From: Sorangium cellulosum
Lineage (GTDB): Bacteria > Myxococcota_A > Polyangia > Polyangiales > Polyangiaceae
NCBI RefSeq assembly: GCF_004135735.1
Contig: NZ_CP012670.1
Span: 3,059,501 to 3,123,500, forward strand
DNA: 64,000 bases
Direction: 5' to 3'
In this document: piece after piece, positions 1 to 9,568 of the stretch
How positions within the stretch are numbered: the first letter of the stretch is position 1
Layout of the letters: each line of letters opens with the position of its first letter
Position numbers and translations under genes: made by a program
Notes under the pieces: model-generated
Databases searched by the model: none
What the model was told of the DNA's origin: nothing
The model's input: the letters and a program-made list of their open reading frames with translations, nothing else

Positions 1-644
1 TCTGCGCGGCGAACGCGCTCAGCACGAGGAACGATAGCCCCGAGGAGGCCAGCCGTCCGTTCGATCGCGGTCGCGATGGATTCGTGATGGGCGAGGGGGC
101 GGGCATCCTCGTGCTGGAGGAGCTCGAGCACGCGCGCAGGCGCGGCGCCCCGATCCTCGCCGAGCTCGCCGGCTACGGGCTCACCGACGACGCGCACCAT
201 ATGACCTCGCCGGACGAGCACGGAGACGGCGGCAGGCGCGCCATGCAGGCGGCGCTCGCGCGCGCACAGGTCAACCCGGAGGACGTCGACTATGTGAACG
301 CGCACGGCACCGCGACGCCGATCGGCGACAAGGTCGAGACCGCGGCGCTCAAGGCGCTCTTCGGCGAGCACGCCACCTCGGGGAAGCTCTGGATCTCGTC
401 GACCAAGTCGATGATCGGTCATCTCCTCGGGGCCGCAGGGGCCGTGGAGGCGATCGTCTGCGTGAAGACGATCCTGGAGGGCAAGGTCCATCCGACGATC
501 AACCTGCGCGATCCAGATCCCGAGTGCGATCTCGACTATGTGGCGAACGAGGCGCGCGACCGCAAGGTGCGCCTCGCGTTGTCGAACTCCTTCGGCTTCG
601 GCGGCCACAACGCGAGCCTCCTGTTCCGCTCGTTCGAGGGATGA
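1..644 (+). CDS. fabF: Beta-ketoacyl-ACP synthase II (FabF-like), C-terminal part, 5' end cut by window
   Basis: Elongating condensing enzyme of type II fatty acid synthesis: it condenses malonyl-ACP with an acyl-ACP in the cytoplasm. The reading frame is open from the first bases (codons from position 3), so about 213 C-terminal residues of a usual ~410 are visible. The [10 protein letters not shown] segment, the HGTATPIGD motif (catalytic His codon at 303), the [14 protein letters not shown] motif (second catalytic His codon at 420) and the terminal NSFGFGGHN loop are all present and intact. The active-site Cys lies upstream of the window. The stop overlaps the next start as ATGA, so the two genes are translationally coupled. 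A KAS domain of a secondary-metabolite synthase is less likely, because the protein ends cleanly after the FabF fold. Confidence 0.93.
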   Translation, partial: CAANALSTRNDSPEEASRPFDRGRDGFVMGEGAGILVLEELEHARRRGAPILAELAGYGLTDDAHHMTSPDEHGDGGRRAMQAALARAQVNPEDVDYVNAHGTATPIGDKVETAALKALFGEHATSGKLWISSTKSMIGHLLGAAGAVEAIVCVKTILEGKVHPTINLRDPDPECDLDYVANEARDRKVRLALSNSFGFGGHNASLLFRSFEG

Positions 645-1576
645 GTGTGCCGGCGCTGCCCCCGCACATCACCTTCCTGCAGCGCGGGGTGCTGAACAGC
701 AACAGCGTCGTCGTCCACGCGCCCGACGCGTTCCTCCTGTTCGACACGGGCTACTGTACGGGGGCGCCCGCGCTGGAGCGCGCCGTCGTCGAGCAGGCAG
801 GGCGGTCGCTCGCCGAGCTGGCGATGATCGTCAACACCCATGCGCACCCCGACCACACCGGCGGAAATGCTTACTTGCAAGAGCGATCGCGCTGCGAGAT
901 CGTGACGAGCGACATCGATCGCATGCTCATCGAGAGCGGGGACCCGGTCACCTTGATGCGCGACTGGGCCGACCTGCAGTGTCCGTCGTTCCAGGTGACG
1001 CGCGCTGTCCGCCCCGGCGAGACGCTCGCCTTCGGCGGGGCCGAGTTCGTCGTCATCGACGGCTCGGGCCACGCGGCGGGCGAGGTGAGCTATTACTGCG
1101 CGCGGGACAAGCTGCTCATCTGTGGGGATCTCCTGTGGCAGTCGGGGTTCAGCAACGTCGTCCCGCTCGTCGAGGGGATCGGCGGCCTCGCGCGCCACGA
1201 GCGCTCGCTCGCCGCGCTGAGGGCGCTCGACGTGGAGATCGCGATCCCTGGTCACGGGCCTCTGCTCGTGGGGCGAGACGCCGTACGGCAGCGCATCGAC
1301 GACAGCATCGAGACCATCCGGTTCTACCGCGCTCACAGGGATCGCTGGGCGAGCACGGTCCTCAAGTCGTTCGTCATCATGCACGTCCTCGCCGCGGAGC
1401 GCGCCACGCGCGGCGCGTTCGTCGCGCGCTGCGAGCGCTCGCCGTGGTTCCGCGAGCAGGCTGCGCGCTTCTTCCCCGGTCAGGAGCGCCTCCTCGACGC
1501 GCTCGTCGACGATCTGCTCGGCAAGCGGATCCTGCGCGCGGAGCACGACCAGCTCACCTGTGCTCTGGTCGCTTGA
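641..1576 (+). CDS. MBL-fold metallo-hydrolase
   Basis: Predicted cytoplasmic metallo-beta-lactamase-fold hydrolase of 311 residues. The zinc motif THAHPDH is at residues 66-72, followed by a GSGHAAGE segment (third His), CGDLLW (bridging Asp) and IPGHGPLL (last His), in the order expected for glyoxalase II/lactonase-like members. About 90 C-terminal residues form a helical extension typical of MBL proteins with a winged-helix tail. The ATG at 641 is chosen because it overlaps the fabF stop as ATGA; a longer frame exists upstream but runs inside fabF. The coupling suggests a linked role, perhaps thioester or lactone hydrolysis, but the substrate cannot be read from the sequence. Confidence 0.88.
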   Translation: MSVPALPPHITFLQRGVLNSNSVVVHAPDAFLLFDTGYCTGAPALERAVVEQAGRSLAELAMIVNTHAHPDHTGGNAYLQERSRCEIVTSDIDRMLIESGDPVTLMRDWADLQCPSFQVTRAVRPGETLAFGGAEFVVIDGSGHAAGEVSYYCARDKLLICGDLLWQSGFSNVVPLVEGIGGLARHERSLAALRALDVEIAIPGHGPLLVGRDAVRQRIDDSIETIRFYRAHRDRWASTVLKSFVIMHVLAAERATRGAFVARCERSPWFREQAARFFPGQERLLDALVDDLLGKRILRAEHDQLTCALVA

Positions 1577-1694
1577 GGGATCCGGCGAGGACCGCCTCGG
1601 CATCCCACGTCCGCCCGGCCCGGGCCGCCTCGGGGCGAAGGCGGACCGTGTCCGTCGGGCGCGGACGGCCCGGCGACGGGCGAGCTGTCGCGGC
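1577..1694. terminator. Convergent intergenic region with GC-rich inverted repeat, possible two-way terminator
   Basis: This gap separates the convergent MBL hydrolase and sigma factor genes. It contains GTCCGCC at 1609-1615 and its complement GGCGGAC at 1640-1646, with further GC-rich complementarity between them and a second small GTCCG/CGGAC pair just after. No T-tract follows, so terminator function is inferred from position and structure only. Confidence 0.35.
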
Positions 1695-3077
1695 TCAGCC
1701 CTCCAGCGGCGTGTCGAGCGCCTGCCGCCGCGAGAGCAGCCGCAGCTTGCTCAGCGCGTTCTCCTCGATCTGCCGGACGCGCTCGCGGCTCACCGAGAAC
1801 TTCCCCCCGATCTCGGCCAGCGTGTGCGCCTGCTCGCCGTCGAGGCCGAAGCGGAGCCGGAGCACCTCGCGCTCGCGCGGCGTGAGCGAGTCGAGCAGCG
1901 CCCGGACCTGCGTGTGCATGCGCCGGTGCACGAGCACCTCGTCCGGCAACGCCTCCTCGCTCGCGAAGAAATCGCCCGCGCGCGCGCCGTCGTCGTCGCC
2001 GATCGGGGCGTCCAGGTACACGGGCTCCAGCGCGATCTCGCGCAGCATGTGGATCTTCTCCACCGAGAGGCCGCTCCGCTCCGCCACCTCGTCCGGCGCC
2101 GCCTCGCGCGCGTGCTCCTGCTCCAGCTCCCGGCGGGCCTGCAGCGCCCTGCGCCGGTTCTCGGCGAGGTGCACCGGCACCTTGATGACCTTGCCCTGAT
2201 ACAGCAGCGCGCGCGCCAGCGCCTGCTTGATCCACCACGTGGCGTACGTGCTGAACCGGTAACCGCGCCGGTAATCGAACTTGTCCGCCGCCCGGATCAG
2301 CCCGAGATTGCCCTCCTGGATGAGATCGAGCAGCGGCACGCCCCGGTGCCGGAGCTGCCGGGCCGCGGCGGCCACGAGGCGCAGGTTCGCCTCCACGAGC
2401 TCGGCCCTGGCCTCCGCCGCCGCGCGGGACGCGCCCATCATCGCCGAGAGCGTCCCCTCGATCGCCGCGCGCTCCCGCCCGGTCGCCCGGGACGCGGCCT
2501 CGCAGAGCGCCCGCTCGATGCGCTCCTGGAGGAGCGGCGCCGGGCGCACCTCGGTCAGCCCGGCCGCCAGATCGGCCCGGGCGCGGGCGGCGTCGCGCTC
2601 GCCCCGCCGCGACGGCGGCATCGACCGGGCGAGCCCTAGGAGCCGCGCGAGCCGCACCGACGCCGAGCCGCGGAGCCCGTCGTCGGTGTCCGCGTTCAGC
2701 AGCAGATCGTTGAGCTCGACCCGCCCCGCCTGCAGATCGTCCGCGATCGCCACGAGCTCCCGCAGCGCGACGGGCGACCCGACCCAGGCCTCGATCGCCG
2801 CGCGCTCCGCCGCCTCGATCCGGCGGCCGAGCTCCACCTCGAGATCGCGGCTCAGCGGCGCATTGCCCGAGATCTCCTGGAGGTAGAGCTCGGTCACGTC
2901 CTCGGCCGAGCGCGCCGACGGCGCGGCTCGCTCGCGAGCTCGCGTGGCGTGCCGGAGCATGGCCGCGCGGCTGAGGCCGGTCTCCGGAGAGAGCGCGACG
3001 CCACCGTCGGCCGTGTCCGCCATTGGTTCTTCGGTCTCGCTCTCCAGGAGCGAGCTCATGGGCTTCTCCTTCATCAT
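1695..3077 (-). CDS. Sigma-70 family RNA polymerase sigma factor, group-2 type
   Basis: Promoter-recognition subunit of 460 residues. Region 1.2 is near residues 55-90 (ELYLQEISG), a poorly conserved spacer covers ~95-220, region 2 is ~222-305 (LIQEGNLGLIRAADKF, FSTYATWWIKQ), region 3 is ~306-390, and region 4 is ~391-450 with the helix-turn-helix SVSRERVRQIEENAL. Region 1.1 is absent, so it is not the housekeeping RpoD. Region 2.4 is unusual: residues after the WWIKQ helix read ALARALLYQGKVIKVPVHL where RpoD has a TRAIADQARTIRIPVHM-type segment, so the residue equivalent to E. coli T440 is Ala, while the Q437, H455 and E458 equivalents are kept. Two starts have ribosome sites: ATG 3077 (GGTGGAG) and ATG 3059 (AAGGAG); the longer is used here. 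Confidence 0.9.
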   Translation of the reverse strand: MMKEKPMSSLLESETEEPMADTADGGVALSPETGLSRAAMLRHATRARERAAPSARSAEDVTELYLQEISGNAPLSRDLEVELGRRIEAAERAAIEAWVGSPVALRELVAIADDLQAGRVELNDLLLNADTDDGLRGSASVRLARLLGLARSMPPSRRGERDAARARADLAAGLTEVRPAPLLQERIERALCEAASRATGRERAAIEGTLSAMMGASRAAAEARAELVEANLRLVAAAARQLRHRGVPLLDLIQEGNLGLIRAADKFDYRRGYRFSTYATWWIKQALARALLYQGKVIKVPVHLAENRRRALQARRELEQEHAREAAPDEVAERSGLSVEKIHMLREIALEPVYLDAPIGDDDGARAGDFFASEEALPDEVLVHRRMHTQVRALLDSLTPREREVLRLRFGLDGEQAHTLAEIGGKFSVSRERVRQIEENALSKLRLLSRRQALDTPLEG

Positions 3078-3293
3078 CGTTCACTCCACCATGGTGCCCG
3101 CACCGCGCGCTGAACCGCCTCGAGGGCTCACCGGAGCGCATGCGCTGGTGCGCTGGGGGGGAGCCTCCACGAGGGCTCACGACCCGATCCGGTCACGCCA
3201 CGGCAGACGAGAGGGGCGCTCTGCCGGTCTCCGTACAGTAATCACCCGCCGCGTCCGGGGAAGGTCCGCAGCGAGGACGCTCCAGTTATCACG

Positions 3294-4937
3294 TCACAGC
3301 AGCACGGCCAGCGGCAGCACGGCGGGGCGCCGCCCCGGCTCGCGGCGGAAGACGCGCCGCACGCCATGGCTGAGCGCGTCCTCCAGCGCCGGCGCCGCCG
3401 TGCGCGCCTCCGGGGGCATCGCCGAGAGCGCCTCCCGCGCGCTCGCGACCGCGGCCTCGAAGAGCGGGCCGCCCTCCTCGAGGTGCGCCACGCCGCGCCC
3501 CAGGATTTCCGGTCCGCGCAGGATCTCGCCCGTCTTCCGATCCGCCACGACGAGCACCATCAAGAGGCCCTGACCCGAGATCTGCTCGCGCTCGCGCAGC
3601 ACGAGCTCGGAGACGTCGAGCCCGCCGCGCGCGTCGAGCCACACCCGCCCGCTCGGCACCGGCTCGCCGAGGCGCATGCGGCCGCCCTCCACGACCAGCG
3701 CCTCGCCGTCCTCCACGACGAAGACGCCCGACGCGGGCACGCCCATCCGGAGCGCCGTGCGCGCGTGGGCGAGGAGCATCCGGTACTCGCCGTGGATGGG
3801 GACGAAATGCTCCGGCCGCACCGCGTCGAGGAGGATCTTCTGCTCCTCGGCCTGGGCGTGGCCGCTCGCGTGGACCGCGTCGAGGGCGCGGTCGATCACG
3901 ACGGCGCCCCGCTTCGCCAGCCGGTTCACGAGCTGGCCCACCGCGATCTCGTTCCCGGGGATCGCGCGCGACGAGAAGATCACGGTGTCGCCCGGCTCGA
4001 TCCGCAGCCCGTGGTAGTCGCCCACGGACATGCGCGCGAGGGCGCTGTTCGGCTCGCCCTGCGCGCCCGAGGCGAGCACGACCAGGCGCTCGGGCGGGAG
4101 CGCCGCCGCGACGGCGTCGTCGACGAGCACGCCGGCGGGCACGCTGAGCAGGCCGAGCTCCTGGGAGATGCGCGCGTTGTTCGCGAGGCTCCGCCCGGCG
4201 AGCACGACCTTGCGCCCCAGGCCGGCGGCGAGGTCGAGGACGCTCTGGACCCGGTGCACGTTGGAGGCGAAGAGGGCGACGAGGATGCGCCCCTTCGCCT
4301 CGCGGAAGCGCCGCACGAACCCCTCGGCCACCGCCGCCTCGCTGACCGACCAGCCCTCGCGCTCGGCGTTGGTGGAGTCGGACAGGAGGGCGACCACGCC
4401 GGCGCGGCCGTACTCGGTGAAGCGGCCGAGATCGAGCCGCTCGCCGCCCACCGGGGTGAGGTCGATCTTGTAATCGCCGGTGTGGACGACGAACCCCTCG
4501 CCCGTCTCGATGGCGTAGCCGACCGCGTCGGGGATGGAGTGGGTCACGCGGAGCGGCTCGGCCTGGAACGGGCCCACGGCGAAGCTCCGGCGCGGCTCGA
4601 CCTCGCGGAGCGGCACGTCGATGCCGTGCTCGGTGAGGCGCTCGCGGACCAGCCTGAGCGTGAACCGCGTCCCGTGGACCGGGACGGGGAACTCGCGCAG
4701 GAGCGACGGGAGGCCGCCGATGTGATCCTCGTGGCCGTGCGTCACGAGCACCGCGTCGAGCCCGCCCGCCTCGCGCACGTACGTGAGGTCGGGGATCGCG
4801 ACCTCGACGCCGAGCACCTGGTCGTTGGGGAACATCACGCCGCAGTCGACGAGCACGCGGCGGCCGTCCTCCTCGATGAGCAGGGCGTTCATCCCGACCT
4901 CGCCCAGGCCGCCGAGAGGAATGATCCGGACTGCCAT
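3294..4937 (-). CDS. rnj: Ribonuclease J
   Basis: Metallo-beta-lactamase/beta-CASP ribonuclease acting in mRNA decay and 5' end processing, as endonuclease and 5'-3' exonuclease. The product is 547 residues, normal for the family. The beta-lactamase core shows IPLGGLGEVGMN at the N-terminus and the zinc motif THGHEDHIGG at 66-75. Next come GDYKID, the beta-CASP domain with LLSDSTNAEREG, and the VPIHGEYRML motif that binds the 5' phosphate, then a C-terminal domain. The start ATG at 4937 matches the family N-terminus; a GTG/ATG further upstream would add 14 unconserved residues. It lies upstream of the sigma factor on the same strand, with 216 bp between them. Confidence 0.95.
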   Translation of the reverse strand: MAVRIIPLGGLGEVGMNALLIEEDGRRVLVDCGVMFPNDQVLGVEVAIPDLTYVREAGGLDAVLVTHGHEDHIGGLPSLLREFPVPVHGTRFTLRLVRERLTEHGIDVPLREVEPRRSFAVGPFQAEPLRVTHSIPDAVGYAIETGEGFVVHTGDYKIDLTPVGGERLDLGRFTEYGRAGVVALLSDSTNAEREGWSVSEAAVAEGFVRRFREAKGRILVALFASNVHRVQSVLDLAAGLGRKVVLAGRSLANNARISQELGLLSVPAGVLVDDAVAAALPPERLVVLASGAQGEPNSALARMSVGDYHGLRIEPGDTVIFSSRAIPGNEIAVGQLVNRLAKRGAVVIDRALDAVHASGHAQAEEQKILLDAVRPEHFVPIHGEYRMLLAHARTALRMGVPASGVFVVEDGEALVVEGGRMRLGEPVPSGRVWLDARGGLDVSELVLREREQISGQGLLMVLVVADRKTGEILRGPEILGRGVAHLEEGGPLFEAAVASAREALSAMPPEARTAAPALEDALSHGVRRVFRREPGRRPAVLPLAVLL

Positions 4938-5256
4938 GTCGCGCAGCCTAGCACCGCGGATCGCGCGGACGGGCCACACCCCGGGCCGCGACGGGCCGCG
5001 ACCCCGCCCGGCGCGCCGCCGCCGTGTCGCGCGCCGGGCGACGCGCGCGGGTCGATCCGCCCGTCCGCCGCGCGCGCCAGGCGATCGAGCGCCCTGCGCG
5101 CGGAGGGGATTGGATCCGACCCAGGAACGCCGTAGCGTGATGAGAGCTCGTGGCCGACGTCGAGGCAGCTCGGAGGAGTGCGTCGCTGTTCCAGCCGGGC
5201 ACGCTTGCCCCGTGCGAGCGGCCGGCCTGCGGACACCTGACCCGGGACCTCAGGCC
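4938..5256. other. Divergent intergenic region, rnj / LacI-SpoIIE gene
   Basis: 319 bp between two divergent genes, so promoters for both should lie here. The rnj-proximal half is extremely GC-rich with overlapping CGCG and GGGCCGCGAC repeats; the other half is less biased. I see no convincing -35/-10 pair, operator or small gene. An in-frame extension of the downstream gene through this stretch has no ribosome site or conserved residues. Confidence 0.4.
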
Positions 5257-7773
5257 ATGACGACGCCGCGCCGGACGATCGCCGTCCTGATCGACAACGT
5301 CGTGGGGGACTACCAGTCCGAGCTGCGCGCGGGGGTCGAGCGCGCCGCCGAGGCGCACGACGTCAACCTCCTGACCGTCTTCGGCGACGCGCTCGAGCGC
5401 CCTGACGCGGACCAGCCCGCCCGGCGCAGCCTCTATCACCTCCTCGGCCCGGAGAGGATCGACGGCGTCGTCGTCGCCTCGGCGACCCTCTGCCAGCACG
5501 CCGGGATCGACGACGTCCGGGAGTTCTGCCGGTCGTTCGCGCCGCTGCCCGTCTGCAGCATCGGCATGGCCATCGACGGTGTCCCGAGCCTCATGGTCGA
5601 CAACGGGCTCGGGATCGAGCTCTCGGTCGCGCACATGGCCGACGATCACGGGTGCCGGCGCATCGCGTACATCAGCGGGCCGGAGAACCACGAGGAGGCG
5701 AGGCTGCGCGCCGCCGCGTACTGGAGGGCGCTCGCGGCGCGGTCGCTCCCGCGCGACGGGCGCCTCTTCGCCCACGGCGCGTTCACGATCAACACCGGGC
5801 GCGGCGCCATGCGCGAGATCCTCTCGCGCGGGGTCGAGCCCGACGCGGTCGTCGCCGCCAACGACAGGATGGCCCTCGGGGCGATCGAGGTGCTCGAGGC
5901 GCACGGGCTCCGCGTCTCGAGGGACGTCCTCGTGAGCGGCTTCGACGACGTCGGCATCGCGCGCTTCACGAAGCCGTCGCTGACCACCGTCCGCCAGCCG
6001 ATCAAGCGGCTCGGGGCGCTCGCCGTGAAGACGCTCCTGCGCATGATCGACGGCGAGGCGGTCGAGGCGACGCGGCACGTGCAGGTCGAGCTCACGCGGC
6101 GCGAGTCCTGCGGCTGCGGGCGCCACGCGGGCGAGGCGCTGGCGTCTCCGGGCGGGGCGGCGCCGAGCGGGCCGCGCCCGGTCGAGGCCCAGCGCGAGGC
6201 GCTGGCGCGCGCGCTGGAGCGGAGCGTGGTGATCCCGGCCGGCGCGCTCGACGGCTGGGCAGGCGAGCTGGTCTGCGCGCTCGACGCGGAGCTCGCCGGG
6301 GAGCGCGGCCGGTTCCTCGCGGCGCTCCAGGAGCTCCTCGACGCCGCGCGGCGCGAGGGCGCGCTCCTCGACCAGTTCCAGGCCGCGATCTCGGTGCTGC
6401 GCGCGCGGCTCCGCCGGCCGCCCGAGGATGGCGGGGACGCCGCCGCCCGGAGCGAGGCCCTGGAGGCGCTCTGGCACGCGTCGCGCATCCTGATCGCGGG
6501 CGCGGCCGTGCACGCCGAGGGGGAGCAGCGGCTGGACGTGGAGCTCGCCGCGGTCGACGTCACCTACGGCGTGCGGGAGTTCGCGGCGTGCCTGAGCCTG
6601 CCCGTGCTCAAGGACCTGCTCGCCACGGAGCTGCCGAGGATGCAGTTCTCGCGGGTCGCCGTGTCGCTCTATGACGACACGCACGACACGCACGACACGC
6701 ACGACGCGCACGACGCGCGGCGCGCCACGATGAGGCCGCTGTTCCTGATGGAGGACGGCCGCGAGGTGGAGGCGCAGGCCGCGCCCTTCCCGGCGCGGCT
6801 GCTCGCGCCCCCGGGGTTCTTCGGCTCCCCGACGCGCGCGAGCTTCGTCGTGTTCCCCGTCGCGTTCGGCGAGGTGGAGAAGTACGGCGTCGCGGTGCTC
6901 GACGACCGGGCGAACGCGATGATCTACGACGTGCTGCGCCTGCAGCTCGGCTCCGCGATCAAGGCGGCGGCGCTGCACCGGGCGATCGTGCGCGAGGTGG
7001 CGCTGCGCGAGCGGCTGGAGCAGGAGCGGGTCCGGGAGGAGAGCCGCGTCGCGGCGCGCATCCAGACCACGCTGGTGCCGAAGGCGCTCCACGTCGACGG
7101 GCTCGAGCTCTGCGCGGCCATGAAGCCGGCCGCCGAGGTCGGCGGCGACTACTACGACGTCATCGCGACGCCCGACGGCGGGTGGCTCGGGATCGGCGAC
7201 GTGGCGGGGCACGGCCTCGCGGCGGGCCTCGTCATGCTGATGATCCAGAGCATGGTCTCGGTGCTGACGTGCAGCGAGCTGACCGCGAGCCCGGCGAAGG
7301 TCGTCTCCGCGCTCAACAGGGCGCTGTACAAGAACGTCCGCGATCGCCTGGCGCGCGACGAGCACGCGACGCTGGTCCTGCTCCGGTACGAGCGCGACGG
7401 GCGGGTGACGTTCGCCGGCGCGCACGACGACATCATCGTGTGCTCCGCGCGCACCCGGCGCTGCGTGTGCATCCCGAGCACCGGCGTCTGGATCGGCGCG
7501 CTGCCCGTCATCGACGCGATGACGCGAGACTCCGAGTTCTTCCTGGAGGACGGGGACGTCCTCGTGCTCTACAGCGACGGGGTGACGGAGGCGCGCAACG
7601 CCCACCACGAGCAGTTCGGGCTGGAGCGGCTCTGCGCCGCCATCGAGGCCGTCCAGTCGGCGCCGGCCGACGCCATCTGCGACCGGATCCTGGGCGAGGT
7701 CGCGAGCTGGTCCTCGAGCACGGACGACGACATCACGGTCGTCGTCGCGCGGTACCGCGCGCCCGGTCGATAG
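5257..7773 (+). CDS. LacI-type periplasmic-binding sensor domain fused to SpoIIE/PP2C serine phosphatase
   Basis: 838-residue soluble protein. Residues ~8-285 are a LacI/GalR-type periplasmic-binding-protein fold: it starts at TIAVLIDNVVGDYQ and includes AYISGPENHEEARLR, VVAANDRMALGAIEVLEAHG and SGFDDVGIARFTKPSLTTV. It has no helix-turn-helix and no signal peptide, and ends in a RRESCGCGR cluster. Residues ~300-590 are a helical/GAF-like linker with a repeated Thr-His-Asp tract near 472-488. Residues ~590-835 are a SpoIIE/RsbU-type PP2C domain with the metal-binding motifs GGDYYD, GDVAGHG, YSDGVTEA and DDITVVVARY all present. Inference: a cytoplasmic sugar-like ligand controls dephosphorylation of a partner, classically an anti-anti-sigma factor. 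No such partner is adjacent. ATG 5257 starts right at the sensor fold. Confidence 0.88.
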   Translation: MTTPRRTIAVLIDNVVGDYQSELRAGVERAAEAHDVNLLTVFGDALERPDADQPARRSLYHLLGPERIDGVVVASATLCQHAGIDDVREFCRSFAPLPVCSIGMAIDGVPSLMVDNGLGIELSVAHMADDHGCRRIAYISGPENHEEARLRAAAYWRALAARSLPRDGRLFAHGAFTINTGRGAMREILSRGVEPDAVVAANDRMALGAIEVLEAHGLRVSRDVLVSGFDDVGIARFTKPSLTTVRQPIKRLGALAVKTLLRMIDGEAVEATRHVQVELTRRESCGCGRHAGEALASPGGAAPSGPRPVEAQREALARALERSVVIPAGALDGWAGELVCALDAELAGERGRFLAALQELLDAARREGALLDQFQAAISVLRARLRRPPEDGGDAAARSEALEALWHASRILIAGAAVHAEGEQRLDVELAAVDVTYGVREFAACLSLPVLKDLLATELPRMQFSRVAVSLYDDTHDTHDTHDAHDARRATMRPLFLMEDGREVEAQAAPFPARLLAPPGFFGSPTRASFVVFPVAFGEVEKYGVAVLDDRANAMIYDVLRLQLGSAIKAAALHRAIVREVALRERLEQERVREESRVAARIQTTLVPKALHVDGLELCAAMKPAAEVGGDYYDVIATPDGGWLGIGDVAGHGLAAGLVMLMIQSMVSVLTCSELTASPAKVVSALNRALYKNVRDRLARDEHATLVLLRYERDGRVTFAGAHDDIIVCSARTRRCVCIPSTGVWIGALPVIDAMTRDSEFFLEDGDVLVLYSDGVTEARNAHHEQFGLERLCAAIEAVQSAPADAICDRILGEVASWSSSTDDDITVVVARYRAPGR
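6673..6720 (+). repeat. In-frame 9-bp tandem repeat (GACACGCAC)
   Basis: Short tandem array inside the phosphatase gene, encoding alternating Thr-His-Asp then Ala-His-Asp triplets. The 9-bp units are near identical, so copy number could change by slippage without breaking frame. It sits in the linker between the sensor and catalytic domains. His/Asp richness allows metal binding, but that is speculation. Confidence 0.8.
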
Positions 7774-7805
7774 AGCGGCGCCTGTGTATCCTTTTGCCGC
7801 GAGGC

Positions 7806-9527
7806 TCATGCCTCGTCGGAGGGCGCGGCGGCGGGGCCGGGCTCCTCCGTGTCGCGCAGGCCGTAATCGCGCCTGGCCTGCTCCAGGGTGATGTAGCCGC
7901 AGCGCAGGTCGTCGAGCACGCGCGCGCGGCTGCGCCGCGCGGGATCGCCGTAGCCGCCGCCCGTGCCCGTGCGGAGCCGGCAGAGCTCACCGCGCTTGAG
8001 GAGGTGACGGGCGCACTTGCCCAGCGCGATCCGGCGGCCGTCCTCGTGCACGAGCTCCACGGTGTTGGGCGAGCCCTGCTGTCCGCCGTTCAGCCCCCAC
8101 GGCGCGAACCTGTGCCGGCCGAAGGTCGCCGTGACCCGCGCCCACGCCGACGTGACGCGGTAATCGCGCACGAGGCCCCGACCGCCGCGGTGCTCGCCCG
8201 CCCCGCCGTCGACGATATCCAGGGCGTACTGCTCGACGCGGACCCCGTACCGCGTCTCGCAGATCTCCACGGGGATCATGTAGGTCTCGCCGTCGCCCGC
8301 GCAGACGAGCCCGTTCTCGCCGTCCTTGTCCGCGCCCGCCCCCCAGCCGCCCGCCTGCGGCTCCACGAGGAGATATGGAGTCCCGTCGTCGGGGTGGATT
8401 CCATGGATGATCGTGCCGCAGACGGACAGGAAGTGCCCTGCGGTCAGGCGGCGCGGGACGAGCGGCGCCATGGCCTTGCAGACGAGGTCGGTCGCGTACT
8501 GCGCGGTCTCCCAGTAGGTGGAGACGGGCGCCGGCCTCTCCGCGGTGAAGATCGTCCCCGGAGGGCAGACGACGTGGACCGGCCGGAACACGCCCTCGTT
8601 GGACGGGAGCAGGGGATCGGTGATCGCCTTCCAGGCCTGGCGCACCGCCGAGCACAGGCTGGTGCGGCCGCAGTTGATCGGCCCCGGCACCTGGGCGGTC
8701 GTCCCCGTGAAGTCGCAGACGAAGCGGTCGTCGAGGGTCACCTTCACCCGCACCTCGAACGGGCCGTTGCCGATGCCGTCGTCGTCGATGAAGTCGGTCG
8801 CCTCGTAGGTCCCGCGCGGGAGCCTCGCGAGCTCGAGGCGCGCCCTGCGCTCTCCCTCGTCGAGGAGCTCCTCCATGGCGCAGAGCACGGTGGCCTTGCC
8901 GAACTTGCGGAGGACGCGGTGGAGCGCGCGCTCGCCCACGCGCAGCGCGCCCACGCAGGCGTGGAGATCGCCGAGCGTCGCGTCGGGCGTGCGGACGTTG
9001 GCCCGGATGAGCTCGAGGAGCCCCTCGTCGGGCCGACCCGCCTTGAAGAGCTTGATGCCCGGGAACTGGAGGCCCTCCTGGAACACGTCGGTCGCGTCGG
9101 TGGTCCAGGAGCCGGGATCCTTGCCGCCCACCTCGGTCCAGTGCGCCTTGTCCACGGCGAACGCGACGAGCTCGCCCTCGTGGAAGATCGGCAGGATCAG
9201 CGCGACGTCGGAGAGGTGCGTGCCGCCGCCCACGTAGGGATCGTTCAGGATGACGATATCGCCGCTCGCGAGGCGCTCTCTCCCCATCTTGTCGAGGACG
9301 TGGGCGACGCCGAAGCCCAGGGCGCTGATGAAGTCGGCGACCCCGTTGCCCTGGGAGAGGAGGTTTCCGCGCGCGTCCGTGAGCCCGGTCGCGTAGTCGA
9401 GGACCTCGTAGATGATCGGGCTCATGGCGGCGCGCTTCAGCGCGTGGAACATCTCGTCGCCCGCGGCGATGAGCTCGTTCTTGATGATCTCCAGCGTGAA
9501 GGGGTCGATCCGAGCTTCTCGGCTCAT
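7806..9527 (-). CDS. hyuB: Hydantoinase B / oxoprolinase family protein
   Basis: B component of an N-methylhydantoinase/5-oxoprolinase-type ATP-dependent amidohydrolase, 573 residues, cytoplasmic. The start DPFTLEIIKNELIAAGDEM is the family signature. The conserved segments ILNDPYVGGGTHLSD, HWTEVGGKDPGS, a Gly-rich PQAGGWGAGADKDGENG stretch and the C-terminal GGGYGDP motif are present. The ATG at 9527 has a GAGGAG ribosome site 7 bases upstream. It lies 41 bp downstream of hyuA, so the two form an operon and probably a heteromeric enzyme. The substrate could be a hydantoin, 5-oxoproline or, through acetone-carboxylase relatives, a ketone; nothing local decides this. Confidence 0.9.
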   Translation of the reverse strand: MSREARIDPFTLEIIKNELIAAGDEMFHALKRAAMSPIIYEVLDYATGLTDARGNLLSQGNGVADFISALGFGVAHVLDKMGRERLASGDIVILNDPYVGGGTHLSDVALILPIFHEGELVAFAVDKAHWTEVGGKDPGSWTTDATDVFQEGLQFPGIKLFKAGRPDEGLLELIRANVRTPDATLGDLHACVGALRVGERALHRVLRKFGKATVLCAMEELLDEGERRARLELARLPRGTYEATDFIDDDGIGNGPFEVRVKVTLDDRFVCDFTGTTAQVPGPINCGRTSLCSAVRQAWKAITDPLLPSNEGVFRPVHVVCPPGTIFTAERPAPVSTYWETAQYATDLVCKAMAPLVPRRLTAGHFLSVCGTIIHGIHPDDGTPYLLVEPQAGGWGAGADKDGENGLVCAGDGETYMIPVEICETRYGVRVEQYALDIVDGGAGEHRGGRGLVRDYRVTSAWARVTATFGRHRFAPWGLNGGQQGSPNTVELVHEDGRRIALGKCARHLLKRGELCRLRTGTGGGYGDPARRSRARVLDDLRCGYITLEQARRDYGLRDTEEPGPAAAPSDEA

Positions 9528-9568
9528 GGTGGGCTCCTCGGCAAGGGGGCGTGGGGTCGTGGCGCGGT

